Below are positions 39,005-47,675 of a DNA stretch of 64,000 nt, one piece after another (positions within the stretch are counted from its first letter, which is position 1; the number at the start of each line of letters is the position of its first letter). This DNA is from Acidobacteriota bacterium. Lineage in GTDB: Bacteria; Acidobacteriota; Blastocatellia; Pyrinomonadales; Pyrinomonadaceae. The notes beneath the pieces are model-generated. The model was given only the letters and a program-made list of their open reading frames with translations. It was not told where the DNA came from and did not search any database. The DNA lies in contig JAIVJZ010000004.1 of NCBI GenBank assembly GCA_020199775.1, forward strand, positions 1 to 64,000. Reading direction: 5' to 3'. The position numbers and the translations under genes are program-made.

Positions 39005-41959
39005 ATGTTGAAGCGCGTCGTCACGCGGCGTCTGCCCGGTTTTCGTTTCGAGGCACAAGCGCCGGCTCTGGACGAGTGGTTGCCACGCATGGACGTGGCG
39101 GCCTTCGTCGGCTTCGCCGCGTCCGGGCCTTTGAACCTGCCGGTCGCCGTCGAATCGGTCGCGCAGTTCACGGCCATCTTCGGCGAGGACGCGGGGGTCG
39201 CGTGGGACAGAAAGCGCGGCGTCGAGACTTTCGCCTATCTCGCGCCCACCGTGCGCGCCTTCTTCGACAACGGCGGGCGGCGTTGCTGGATCGTGCGCGT
39301 CGCGCGCGAGCCGGCTGCGAAGGACGCGGCGAATCGCGCCCGCTCGAATCTCTTCCCCGTGCCGGGCTTGATGGCGGGCGCGCTCAACACGACCGACGCC
39401 GACCGCGAGGGCGTGGTGGAGAAACTAAACCCCGCATACGTTCGGGCGCGCTCCGAAGGCAGTTGGTCTGACGACGTTGAGGTGAGCGCGTCGCTCGTCA
39501 GCCGCCCGGCGCAGGTGATCAACTTCTCGCTCATGAAACTCCGCGCCGAACTCGCGCTCGATTCGCCGGACGATCTGGTCGCGGGCGACCTGCTGCGTCT
39601 CACCTTCAAGGACGAATACGTGCTGCTCTTTCAGGCGACGGGCATCGCGCCGCTCTCCGCAAGTTCGCCTGCGGCGCGACGAACCGTGCAGGCCGACGCC
39701 GCGCATCCGGTTTGGCTGCGCGCGACATCCCCGCACGCGCCGCCCGAACAGCCGAAACTCGCCGAGGTGCGCGTCTACACGTCCGAGCCTCAAACGCCGA
39801 TTGTGTACGATTCGCAGGAACCGCCGGAGCGCACGCAGGCCGACCACTTCGCCGCTCGCCGTGCGGCGATTCTGTACCCGTGGGAAAACGAGAAAAAATC
39901 GCGCGAGGGACGCGAGATCAAACTCGACCTCGCCATCCCGGTCGCCGACGCTCCCGCGATGGGCGCGCTCGTCCGCGTCGAAGGCGAGAACCTCTGGATC
40001 ACGGTCGAAGAGATCGGCATCGCGACGAATGCCGCTCTGCCGGGGGCGCAAGAGGTGGTGCAGATCAAAGGGCGCGGCTTCTGGTGGCTGCCCGTTGCGC
40101 CCGGCGCGAACGCTCTGGAAGAGGGAGGGAAGATCGCCCCCGAAGGCGAACGGCTCTCCTTCGAGTTGTGGGCGCGAAAGGGAAGCGAATACGCGTTGAC
40201 GCTCGGCGAACTCGCCTTCGGCGCGAGCCACCCGCGCTACTTCGGCCAACTCCCCGCCGACGCCGAAGCCTACGACACGGACAGAACCGCGCCCGTCAAC
40301 GAACCGGCGGAACAACTCTGGCAGCCCGTCGGCGAAGTACGCTTCCCGCTCGCGGGCGGCGAGGACGGGAGCGTCGTGTACTTTCCGCTCGGCATGCAGT
40401 TTTTGCCGGAGCGATTTTTACCCGCCGTCAAACTCCCCGGCACGCCGCTCGAAAGAGACGGCCTTGCCGAGTTTGACGCAGACCTGTTTCTCGACCCCGA
40501 TCTCAAAGAAGCCAGTCTCAACGATCTGCTCTCGCGCGCAGACTTCATACGCTACCTGAGCGAGCGACCGCGCCGCCTGCGCGGCATCCACGCCGCGCTC
40601 GCGCTCGAAGAAGTGACCATCGTCGCCGTGCCCGACGCGGTGCAACGCGGCTGGGTCAAGGCGAAGGTGGAGAAAGCCCAAAGCGCGCGCCGCTCCGCGC
40701 CGTTCCCGCGCCCCGAATGGTGGCACTTCCTCGACTGCGGGCGGCTCGACAACCCGCCGCTCGTGCGCCGCCCGCAACTCGGCCACTTCCTCGACTGCGA
40801 CATCGAAGTGATCGAACGCCCGCTGCTGGCCTCTCCCGGCGATTTCAGCGAGAGCGGAACCTACACGCTCTCCTGGGCGTCGGGCGTCGCGGGCGCGTCG
40901 TTCATGCTCGAAGAATCGACCGACCGTGATTGGGGCGCGAGCGCGACGGTCTACACGGGCAAGGAGACGCGCTACACGCTCTACGGCCGACGCCCCGGCG
41001 ATTATTACTATCGCGTGCGCGCGACGACGGCGAAAGGCACGAGCGATTGGTCGAACGGCGTCGGGGTGCGCGTCGCGCCGTCGAACGCGTGGCAGTTGCG
41101 CGAAGAGGTTGAGTATACGAACGCCGAATTGCTCTCGGTGCAGCGCGCGCTCGTGCGCCTGTGCGCCGCGCGCGGCGACCTGCTCGCGGTGCTCTCGCTG
41201 CCGCTGCACTATCGCGAGGACAAGGCCATCGAGCACATCTCGCTGCTCAAGACGACGCAGACGCGCGCCCCCGGCTCGGACAACAGCGTGCGCCTCAACC
41301 ACGACGAGACGGGCGCGTTCAGTTACGCCGCCGTCTATCACCCGTGGCTCACCGCGCGCGACGCGCGCCGCTTCGATCTCTTCCGCGACACGCCGCCCGA
41401 CGGCGCGGCCTGCGGCGTCATCGCCCGCCGCGCCAACGCGCGCGGCGCGTGGGTCGCTCCGGCCAACGAACTCATTCGCGGCGCGGTCGCGCTCGCGCCG
41501 CCCATCACACGCCAACGCTGGCTCGACCTGCAACTCGCCGGACTGAACCTCATCCGGCAGGAGCCGCGCGGCTTCCTCGCCTTAAACGCCGACACCCTGA
41601 GCGACGACGAAGACCTGCGCCTCGTCAACGTGCGCCGCCTGCTCATCCTGCTCCGGCGGCTCGCGTTGCAACACGGCGCGGCCTACGTCTTCGAGCCGAA
41701 CAGCGCGGCCTTCGGCCGTCTCGTGCAGCGCGGTTTCGAGTCGATGCTGGATCAAATGTTTTTGCGCGGCGCGTTCGCGGGCAAGACGGCCGACGCCGCT
41801 TACCAGGTCGTGACGGGCGAGTCTCTGAACACGCGGCAGTCGGTGGAGCAGGGGCGTTTCGTCGTCGAGTTGCGCGTCGCGCCGTCTCTGCCGCTGACGT
41901 TTATGACCATCCGGCTCGTGCAGACGGGCGACCGCGGTTTCGTCACGGAGGCGAGATAA
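39005..41959 (+). CDS. Large contractile sheath protein 2 with fibronectin-III-like insertion
   Basis: 984 residues. The N-terminus (WLPRMDVAAFVGFAASGPLN, VRAFFDNGGRRCWIVRVA) and C-terminus (NVRRLLILLRRLALQHGAAY, FVVELRVAPSLPLTFMTIRL) are sheath-family. Between them lies a long insertion; residues about 608-695 (GTYTLSWASGVAGASFMLEE, GDYYYRVRATTAKGTSDWSN) resemble a fibronectin type III domain. ATG 39005 is used; a GTG one codon earlier is possible. At 984 residues it is well above usual sheath sizes (350-700). It may form the first, baseplate-proximal sheath layer, as Afp4/Pvc4 do. The next tube gene starts 3 bp later. Confidence 0.85.
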   Translation: MLKRVVTRRLPGFRFEAQAPALDEWLPRMDVAAFVGFAASGPLNLPVAVESVAQFTAIFGEDAGVAWDRKRGVETFAYLAPTVRAFFDNGGRRCWIVRVAREPAAKDAANRARSNLFPVPGLMAGALNTTDADREGVVEKLNPAYVRARSEGSWSDDVEVSASLVSRPAQVINFSLMKLRAELALDSPDDLVAGDLLRLTFKDEYVLLFQATGIAPLSASSPAARRTVQADAAHPVWLRATSPHAPPEQPKLAEVRVYTSEPQTPIVYDSQEPPERTQADHFAARRAAILYPWENEKKSREGREIKLDLAIPVADAPAMGALVRVEGENLWITVEEIGIATNAALPGAQEVVQIKGRGFWWLPVAPGANALEEGGKIAPEGERLSFELWARKGSEYALTLGELAFGASHPRYFGQLPADAEAYDTDRTAPVNEPAEQLWQPVGEVRFPLAGGEDGSVVYFPLGMQFLPERFLPAVKLPGTPLERDGLAEFDADLFLDPDLKEASLNDLLSRADFIRYLSERPRRLRGIHAALALEEVTIVAVPDAVQRGWVKAKVEKAQSARRSAPFPRPEWWHFLDCGRLDNPPLVRRPQLGHFLDCDIEVIERPLLASPGDFSESGTYTLSWASGVAGASFMLEESTDRDWGASATVYTGKETRYTLYGRRPGDYYYRVRATTAKGTSDWSNGVGVRVAPSNAWQLREEVEYTNAELLSVQRALVRLCAARGDLLAVLSLPLHYREDKAIEHISLLKTTQTRAPGSDNSVRLNHDETGAFSYAAVYHPWLTARDARRFDLFRDTPPDGAACGVIARRANARGAWVAPANELIRGAVALAPPITRQRWLDLQLAGLNLIRQEPRGFLALNADTLSDDEDLRLVNVRRLLILLRRLALQHGAAYVFEPNSAAFGRLVQRGFESMLDQMFLRGAFAGKTADAAYQVVTGESLNTRQSVEQGRFVVELRVAPSLPLTFMTIRLVQTGDRGFVTEAR

Positions 41960-41962
41960 AGC

Positions 41963-42448
41963 ATGACCACGAAAGCCGCCAAAGAGACGGTCATCTACCC
42001 GTTCGTCGCCTTCAACTTCTCGGTCGAGATCAGGGTGGACGGCGTGGCGATGCAGGTTTGCGACGCGGCCTTCTCCGAGTGCGACGGGCTGGAGATGACG
42101 ATGGAGGTCAAGACTATCCGCGAGGGCGGCAACAACGGCAAGCAGATTCGCCTGACCGGGCCGCTCAACTTCGCGTCGGTCACGCTCAAACGGGGCATGA
42201 CCGAAACGTTCGATCTGTGGAAATGGATGAACCTGATGTTGACCAAACCGGAGACGCGCGCCAACGCCGAGGTGGTCGTCTTCGCGCCCGACGGCAAGAC
42301 CGAACGCGCGCGCTTCATCCTCTGGCGCGTCGTGCCCATCAAGCTCAAAGCCCCGCCGCTCAACGCCAAGGACGGCACGGTGGCGATAGAAGAACTGCAA
42401 CTCGCCTACGAATCGCTGTCGCTCAAGGAAGGCGGCAACAACAAGTAG
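41963..42448 (+). CDS. Inner tube protein 2 (gp19/Pvc5-type)
   Basis: 161 residues of the gp19 tube family: FVAFNFSVEIRVDGVAMQVC, FSECDGLEMTMEVKTIREGG, SVTLKRGMTETFDLWKWMN and IEELQLAYESLSLKEGG. In PVC-like systems a second, different tube subunit forms the ring that connects hub and main tube, which fits its place between sheath 2 and the LysM baseplate gene. The gene is spaced 3 bp after sheath 2, so translational coupling is likely. Confidence 0.93.
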   Translation: MTTKAAKETVIYPFVAFNFSVEIRVDGVAMQVCDAAFSECDGLEMTMEVKTIREGGNNGKQIRLTGPLNFASVTLKRGMTETFDLWKWMNLMLTKPETRANAEVVVFAPDGKTERARFILWRVVPIKLKAPPLNAKDGTVAIEELQLAYESLSLKEGGNNK

Positions 42449-42560
42449 ACGCGCGTAAGGGGGAAGGCGACGGACGGGTTCGCTTCCGTCGCGACGGGAA
42501 AGTGACTGCGCAGGGAAAGTTTGAAGTTGTTCATGCGCTGTCTGGAGATGGAGACGCCCG

Positions 42561-43451
42561 ATGCCCGATTCGGTCAAACTCGAAAAAGCTGAACTGCGGC
42601 AGTTGGATGCCGAGTTCAAGAACGAGATCAACCCGGACAAGACTGCCAAGGTGCAGTTCAACCCGGAGTCGCTCAAGGTCGCGTTCGCCAACCAGATCGC
42701 GACGCCCGCCGGGGCGGGCGACCAGAAGGGCACGCCGGCGCGCCAGTTCGTCGGCGCGGGCACGACCAAACTCACGCTCCAACTCTGGTTCGACGTGACC
42801 CAGCCGATGCCCGAAGGCCAGACGGCCGAGAACGACGTGCGCAAGCTAACGCAGAAGGTGGCCTACTTCATCACGCCCGTGCAGGAGGGCAAGAACTACG
42901 TGCCGCCGTCGGTGCGCTTCATCTGGGGGTCGTTTCAGTTCGACGGTTTGATGGAGTCGCTCGAAGAGTCGCTCGAATTTTTCTCGCCGGAAGGTCGCCC
43001 GCTGCGCGCGAGCATGACGCTCAATCTGTCGCAACAGAAGATCACGGAATTCACGATCAAAGACGTGGCGGCCTCCGCCGCGCAGACGCCGGGCACGCGC
43101 CCCCTGACCGAAGTCCCGAAGGACAAGAGCCTGCCCGAACTCGCCGACGGTCAGGGCAAAGGCGGCGACTGGCAATCAATCGCCGCCGCCAACAACATCG
43201 AGAACCCGCGCATGCTCGAACCCGGCCAACTGCTCGACATGAACGCGGGCGTCTCAATTGGCGGCTCATTCGGCGCGGGCGTCTCCGGCTCGGCGGGAAG
43301 TTTCGGCTCGTTCGACTCGTCCGGGTCAATCGGCGCGTCGTCTTCGTCGTTCGGCGCGTCTTCATCGTTCGGCGCGTCTTCGTCGCCGTCGGCGCAGGGC
43401 GGCGGGTCAATCGAGACGAACATCAAGTTGGAAGTGAGTGATCTGTTTTAG
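42561..43451 (+). CDS. LysM-type baseplate/tube-initiation protein (Pvc7/Afp7-like)
   Basis: 296 residues. Residues about 1-185 form the eCIS core (VQFNPESLKVAFANQI, TTKLTLQLWFDVTQ, VRFIWGSFQFDGLMESLEES and LRASMTLNLSQQK). A LysM-like unit follows (GDWQSIAAANNIENPRMLEP to GQLLDMNAG). The tail (about 232-296) is a low-complexity Gly/Ser/Phe stretch with repeated SFGAS / GSFGS units, unusual for a baseplate protein and likely flexible. ATG 42561 begins the conserved start. Confidence 0.88.
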   Translation: MPDSVKLEKAELRQLDAEFKNEINPDKTAKVQFNPESLKVAFANQIATPAGAGDQKGTPARQFVGAGTTKLTLQLWFDVTQPMPEGQTAENDVRKLTQKVAYFITPVQEGKNYVPPSVRFIWGSFQFDGLMESLEESLEFFSPEGRPLRASMTLNLSQQKITEFTIKDVAASAAQTPGTRPLTEVPKDKSLPELADGQGKGGDWQSIAAANNIENPRMLEPGQLLDMNAGVSIGGSFGAGVSGSAGSFGSFDSSGSIGASSSSFGASSSFGASSSPSAQGGGSIETNIKLEVSDLF

Positions 43452-43466
43452 AGGGAGGTGCGAGAG

Positions 43467-43649
43467 ATGCCGGTGGTGATCGATCAGATGAACGTGGACG
43501 TGGCCGAGCCGGGGGAGGCGAGGAAACGCGGCGGCGGAGGCGGCGGCGACGCGGGAGCGGACGCGGGCGGCGAGCCGCCGAAGCCCGAAGAGTTTGAGCG
43601 CATCTGGCGGCAGCAGGCGGAGCGGGCTGAACGCCTCCGGGCGCACTAA
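43467..43649 (+). CDS. Small Gly-rich injection-system protein
   Basis: 60 residues from ATG 43467, with GAGGGAGGTG upstream. A short N-terminal strand (MPVVIDQMNVDVAEPG) is followed by a Gly-rich linker and a C-terminal helix (PEEFERIWRQQAERAERLRA). Small proteins of this plan sit between the LysM and hub genes in many eCIS loci; a role as chaperone or staple of hub assembly is inferred only from position. The hub gene starts 6 bp later. Confidence 0.75.
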   Translation: MPVVIDQMNVDVAEPGEARKRGGGGGGDAGADAGGEPPKPEEFERIWRQQAERAERLRAH

Positions 43650-43655
43650 AATTTT

Positions 43656-44726
43656 ATGGCCGACGATTTAATCACAGGAGTGGCGGACGCGCGCCCGACC
43701 ATCTACGTCGGCGGGGCGGAGCAGCCCCCGCTCGGCGCGGGTCTGAACCGCCTGTCCATCGTCGAGAACACGAGCGGCCTCTATCGCTGCGAGGCGCGCT
43801 TCAGCAATTGGGGCCTCGTCAACAACACGACCGACTTCCTCTACTTCGACCGCCGCACGCTCGATTTCGGCAAGGCGTTTCAGGTGAAGATCAGAGACAA
43901 GAGCATTTTCGACGGCCGCATCATGGGTCTCGAAGCGGCTTTTCCCGAAGGGCAAGCGCCGGAGATCAGCGTCCTCGCCGAAGACCGCTTTCAGGATTTG
44001 CGCATGACGCGCCGCACGCGCACCTTCGCCGACACGACCGACGCCGACGTGTTCAACCAGATCGCCGGCGACCACGGCCTGAGCCCGAGCGTCAGCGTCA
44101 CGGGGCCGACCTACAAGGTGCTCGCGCAGGTCAACCAGAGCGACCTCGCCTTTGCGCGCGAGCGGGCGCGCGCCATCGACGCGGAACTCTGGATGGAGGG
44201 CAGCACCCTGAACGCCAAGACGCACGCCAATCGCGGCGGCGCGACGCTTGAGTTGGCGCGCGGCGCGCAACTGCGCGAGTTTACCGTGCTCGCCGACCTC
44301 GCCATGCAGCGCACGAGCGTCACGGTCAACGGCTGGGACGTGCCGAGCAAGAGCGCGCTGACCTACGAGGCCACCGAGTCCGTCATCACGAGCGAACTGA
44401 ACGGCGACACGAGCGGCGTGAGCATCCTGCAATCCGCGCTCGGCGCGCGCAAAGAGGCTCTGGCGCACACCGTCCCGCTCAACAGTCAGGAGGCGCAGTC
44501 CGAGGCGGAGACCTTCTTCCGCATGAGCGCGCGCCGCTTCATCGTCGGCTACGGCGTCGCGGAGACGAAGCCCGATCTGCGCGCCGGGGCGTTCGTGGAT
44601 TTGAAAGAACTCGGCGCTTTGTTTTCCGGCAAGTACTACGTCACCGAGGTCAAACACCTCTTCGACAACTCCAAGGGTCTCCGCACCGAATTTCGCGCCG
44701 AACGGCCGGGCATCGGCAGGGTCTAG
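43656..44726 (+). CDS. Baseplate hub protein, phage late control D family
   Basis: 356 residues of the gpD / VgrG N-terminal (gp27-like) family. Features are the early beta segment (IYVGGAEQPPLGAGLNRLSI), ISVLAEDRFQDLRMTRRTRT, the middle QVNQSDLAFARERARAIDAELW (split here as QVNQSDLAFARERAR and AIDAELW) and the C-terminal FSGKYYVTEVKHLFD. It forms the trimeric hub that joins spike and tube. Unlike Pvc8/Afp8 and VgrG, it is not fused to the gp5-like spike, which is encoded by the next gene. Confidence 0.9.
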   Translation: MADDLITGVADARPTIYVGGAEQPPLGAGLNRLSIVENTSGLYRCEARFSNWGLVNNTTDFLYFDRRTLDFGKAFQVKIRDKSIFDGRIMGLEAAFPEGQAPEISVLAEDRFQDLRMTRRTRTFADTTDADVFNQIAGDHGLSPSVSVTGPTYKVLAQVNQSDLAFARERARAIDAELWMEGSTLNAKTHANRGGATLELARGAQLREFTVLADLAMQRTSVTVNGWDVPSKSALTYEATESVITSELNGDTSGVSILQSALGARKEALAHTVPLNSQEAQSEAETFFRMSARRFIVGYGVAETKPDLRAGAFVDLKELGALFSGKYYVTEVKHLFDNSKGLRTEFRAERPGIGRV

Positions 44727-44762
44727 CAAGTCTCCGCCAATCTCCGGGGGATAGGTAAAAAC

Positions 44763-45479
44763 GTGGTTGAGAAGAATCAGTTGGAGATGATTTTAGACGT
44801 GCGGCAGCCGACGGGTTTGGGCGGTCGTTGGTACGGCGTGTTCCCCGCGCTCGTCAGCGACATACGCGACCCGGACGGGCAGGGGCGCGTGCGCGTGACG
44901 CTGCCGTGGTCGGCCGATACGGGGAGCGGCCGCTACGAGGCGTGGGCGCGTCTGGCGACTTTGATGGGCGGCAACAATCGCGGCAGTTGGTTCGTGCCGG
45001 ACGTGAACGACGAGGTGCTCGTCACGTTCGAGGGGGGCGACCCGCGCCGCCCTTACGTCATCGGCGGGCTGTGGAACGGCAGCGATGCGCCGCCCGATTC
45101 GATGGACGGCGCGGGCAACAACCATCGCAAAGTTTTGCGCTCGCGCAACGGCGTCAAGGTGACGCTCGACGATACCGACGGGCAGGAGCAGATGATCCTT
45201 GAGACGCCGGGCGGGCAGAAGGTGACGCTCAAAGACGGCCCCGGCACGGTCGAGATCGTGGACAGCAACGGCAACTCGATCAAGTTGGAGCCGAGCGGCA
45301 TCACGGTCAACGCCTCCGCGAAGGTGACGATCAACGCGTCGCTCGTGCAGGTGTCGGCCTCGATGGTCACGGTCGATTCGGGGATGTCGAAGTTCAGCGG
45401 CGTCGTGCAGTGCGACACCTTGATCAGCAACGCGGTGATCAGCGCATCGTACACGCCCGGCGCGGGCAACATCTGGTGA
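44763..45479 (+). CDS. Spike protein with gp5-like OB fold and beta-helix
   Basis: 238 residues. Residues about 20-110 form the gp5/VgrG OB-fold domain (YGVFPALVSDIRDPDGQGRV, WFVPDVNDEVLVTFEGGDPR, PYVIGGLWNG). After about residue 125 short repetitive strands (KVTLDDTDGQ, KVTLKDGPGTVEI, KVTINASLVQVSAS) build a trimeric beta-helix needle, ending SASYTPGAGNIW. Start GTG 44763. No PAAR tip domain is attached. Directly behind lies a 29-bp tandem duplication. Confidence 0.9.
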   Translation: MVEKNQLEMILDVRQPTGLGGRWYGVFPALVSDIRDPDGQGRVRVTLPWSADTGSGRYEAWARLATLMGGNNRGSWFVPDVNDEVLVTFEGGDPRRPYVIGGLWNGSDAPPDSMDGAGNNHRKVLRSRNGVKVTLDDTDGQEQMILETPGGQKVTLKDGPGTVEIVDSNGNSIKLEPSGITVNASAKVTINASLVQVSASMVTVDSGMSKFSGVVQCDTLISNAVISASYTPGAGNIW

Positions 45480-45532
45480 GGAATTGATGCGAGACGTAGT
45501 GCAGGTGAGGAATTGATGCGAGACGTAGTGCA
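45475..45532 (+). repeat. Perfect 29-bp tandem duplication covering a start site
   Basis: Two identical 29-bp copies (45475-45503, 45504-45532) contain GGTGAGG, an ATG and GCGAGACGTAGTGCA. The copy 1 ATG (45487) opens a 9-codon frame whose TGA (45514-45516) overlaps the copy 2 ATG (45516), the real start of the next gene. The duplication therefore created an upstream mini-frame in a TGATG arrangement. Confidence 0.9.
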
Positions 45533-47672
45533 ATGGACAGCCCCCGCGCCCCTGTGGCCTGAAGCGGCCGACGCCACGGAACTCGCCGTGCGCCGCCGGA
45601 CTTTGCGCCGCCCGGCCATCCTGCGCTTCGCCTCCGACACTTTCATGGAAGACTACCTCGCGCTGTTGGAGAACGACCCGGCGCGGCTCTCGCAACTCGT
45701 CGCGCAGCCGGAGACGTGGCGCGGCCCGACGCCGCCCATCGCGCCCGTCGTCAAACGACCCGCGTTCCTGCGCCCGCTGAATCGCCTGCGCCTCGCGTCG
45801 GAGAAGAAGAGAACAAAGTCGCTCGCAACTGCGGGCGGCGCGCTCACGAAGACGGGCGGCGCGGCGAGCCTCGCAAACTCCGCCGGCGCCGCGCCGCTCA
45901 AGCTCTATCAACCCGCGCATCAACGCTTCTACCTGATCACGGCCTGCCTCGTGTGCGGCCGCGCCGGGCTGCCGGATCGCGCCCTCAACCCGGCGCGCGA
46001 CGAGCGTGCGTCGTTCGTCGTCAGGCGACTGCTGCCGCCGAACTTTCTGAACGCGAGCGGTCAAACTGATCGCGAGCAGAAGTTGCCCGCCTTTGACGAA
46101 GCGAGTTGGGAAGAGTACGCGCTCGTGACGGGCGCGGCGGGCACGGGCTGGCGGAAGGTCGTCGCGGGCGGGAGCACGCGCGCCGACGCGCTCGTCGCGG
46201 GCGAAGAGCAACTGCCGCTCTTTCCCGTCAACTACACGCAGGACGACGGCCGCCGCCGGCGCGTCCTGACCGGCCTCGTCCCCGTCGGCAGACGTGAGAA
46301 CTACATGGGCGCGAGCGCGCTGTCGAACTCTGTGGCCGTGGCCGACGCCGGGGCGGAAGACGCCGACGTGAAGGACTACGACAGGCCGGTTGACCCGCGC
46401 ATGATGCCCCTCTGGCTGGATGTCACCGAACCGTGGACGCGCCTCATCGAGCGCGCGGGCGCGACCTACAACATGTTCAACCCGCCGCCGCTGCCGAAGA
46501 CCGACGACGACCCTTTCGACGCGACGGCGAAGAAGGAGACGTTGAAGTCTCTGCGCGAACAGATTCAAACCGTCTCGTGGTACATCCTGCTCGACTTCGC
46601 CAAGTTCCTCGAACAATACCTGCCCGACGTGTGGGCGACCGTCATGGGCACGGCGACGCCCACGCTCTCCACGCCCGAAAGCACGCTCGTCAACGCGCTC
46701 AAGCAGACTGCTTTCGATCAGGCGACTTTCACGAAACTCACGAACGAAAATCCGATTGCGTCCGACGAATTGAAATCGCTGGTCAAAGGCGTCGGCTATC
46801 AAGCGAAGGATGTCGTCAAAACTCTGGCCGACGCGCTCAAGGCCATTCGCGGCGGCGCGCCGCTCGACGAAACGAAGGCCGCGAAGATCGCGGACGATCT
46901 GGAATCCGTCGCCACGTCTTACCTGCGCGACAACCCCGACGCGAAGTGGCCGACCTTCCTCTTCCCGCTCGCCGATACGGAATTCGAGGGGCCGCTCGCG
47001 CCCAAAGCCTCCGGCGTCGTGGACGAGACGGATCAGTTCCTCAAAGCCGCGCAGCGCGTGTCGAACCTCGCGAGCCTCGTCGCCGCCGCGCTCAAGGAAC
47101 AGGAGACGACATTCGCCGCGCCGCTTCCGCTCGCGGCGCAGAAGGTTCTGGACACGCGCGAGGGTTGGTTCACGGTGCGTTGCGTCTACGAGCGACCCGA
47201 ATGCGGCCCCATCGATCCGCCGGTGGTGAGCGCGCCCACGCAGCCGTTCCAGTTGGCGAGCTTCTTCGACCCCGACGCGCCCGCGCGCCCGATCCGCATC
47301 GCGATGCCGATAGACACGTCGCCGGCGGGCTTGCGGAAGTTCGACAAGAACACGGCCTTCATGATCTCCGACATGCTGTGCGGGCAGATCGACCGCGCCA
47401 AGGGCATGAGCCTCGGCGACCTCGTGCGCTCCGTGTTGCCGTGGCCGCTGCATAAGGATTTGTCCGCGCCGGACAAGGGGCCTTGCAAAGAGCCGGGCGG
47501 CTCGCTTGAGTTCGGCATGATCTGCTCGCTCTCGATCCCGATCATCACGATCTGCGCGCTCCTGCTCTTGATGATCATCGTGAACCTGCTCGACATCATC
47601 TTCCGCTGGCTGCCGTATTTCCTGATCTGTTTCCCGCTGCCGGGCGTCAGCGCGAAGAAGGCGAAGGGGTGA
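45516..47672 (+). CDS. Injection-system protein with C-terminal membrane hairpin (candidate membrane anchor)
   Basis: 718 residues, no recognised family. The N-terminal about 110 residues are basic (AVRRRTLRRPAILRFASDTF) and contain a Lys/Arg/Ala-rich linker. A middle part has CLVCGRAGLPDR, NYMGASALSNS and WLDVTEPWTRLIERAGATYN, and a helical region spans about 330-560. The last 50 residues hold two closely spaced hydrophobic segments (SIPIITICALLLLMIIVNLL and WLPYFLICFPLPG) and a Lys-rich end, so the protein should insert into a membrane from the cytoplasm. It is embedded between spike and gp25 genes. By position and topology it could attach the machine to the cell membrane, like CisA of Streptomyces systems, but homology to CisA is not shown. 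Confidence 0.7.
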   Translation: MRDVVQWTAPAPLWPEAADATELAVRRRTLRRPAILRFASDTFMEDYLALLENDPARLSQLVAQPETWRGPTPPIAPVVKRPAFLRPLNRLRLASEKKRTKSLATAGGALTKTGGAASLANSAGAAPLKLYQPAHQRFYLITACLVCGRAGLPDRALNPARDERASFVVRRLLPPNFLNASGQTDREQKLPAFDEASWEEYALVTGAAGTGWRKVVAGGSTRADALVAGEEQLPLFPVNYTQDDGRRRRVLTGLVPVGRRENYMGASALSNSVAVADAGAEDADVKDYDRPVDPRMMPLWLDVTEPWTRLIERAGATYNMFNPPPLPKTDDDPFDATAKKETLKSLREQIQTVSWYILLDFAKFLEQYLPDVWATVMGTATPTLSTPESTLVNALKQTAFDQATFTKLTNENPIASDELKSLVKGVGYQAKDVVKTLADALKAIRGGAPLDETKAAKIADDLESVATSYLRDNPDAKWPTFLFPLADTEFEGPLAPKASGVVDETDQFLKAAQRVSNLASLVAAALKEQETTFAAPLPLAAQKVLDTREGWFTVRCVYERPECGPIDPPVVSAPTQPFQLASFFDPDAPARPIRIAMPIDTSPAGLRKFDKNTAFMISDMLCGQIDRAKGMSLGDLVRSVLPWPLHKDLSAPDKGPCKEPGGSLEFGMICSLSIPIITICALLLLMIIVNLLDIIFRWLPYFLICFPLPGVSAKKAKG

Positions 47673-47675
47673 GAG

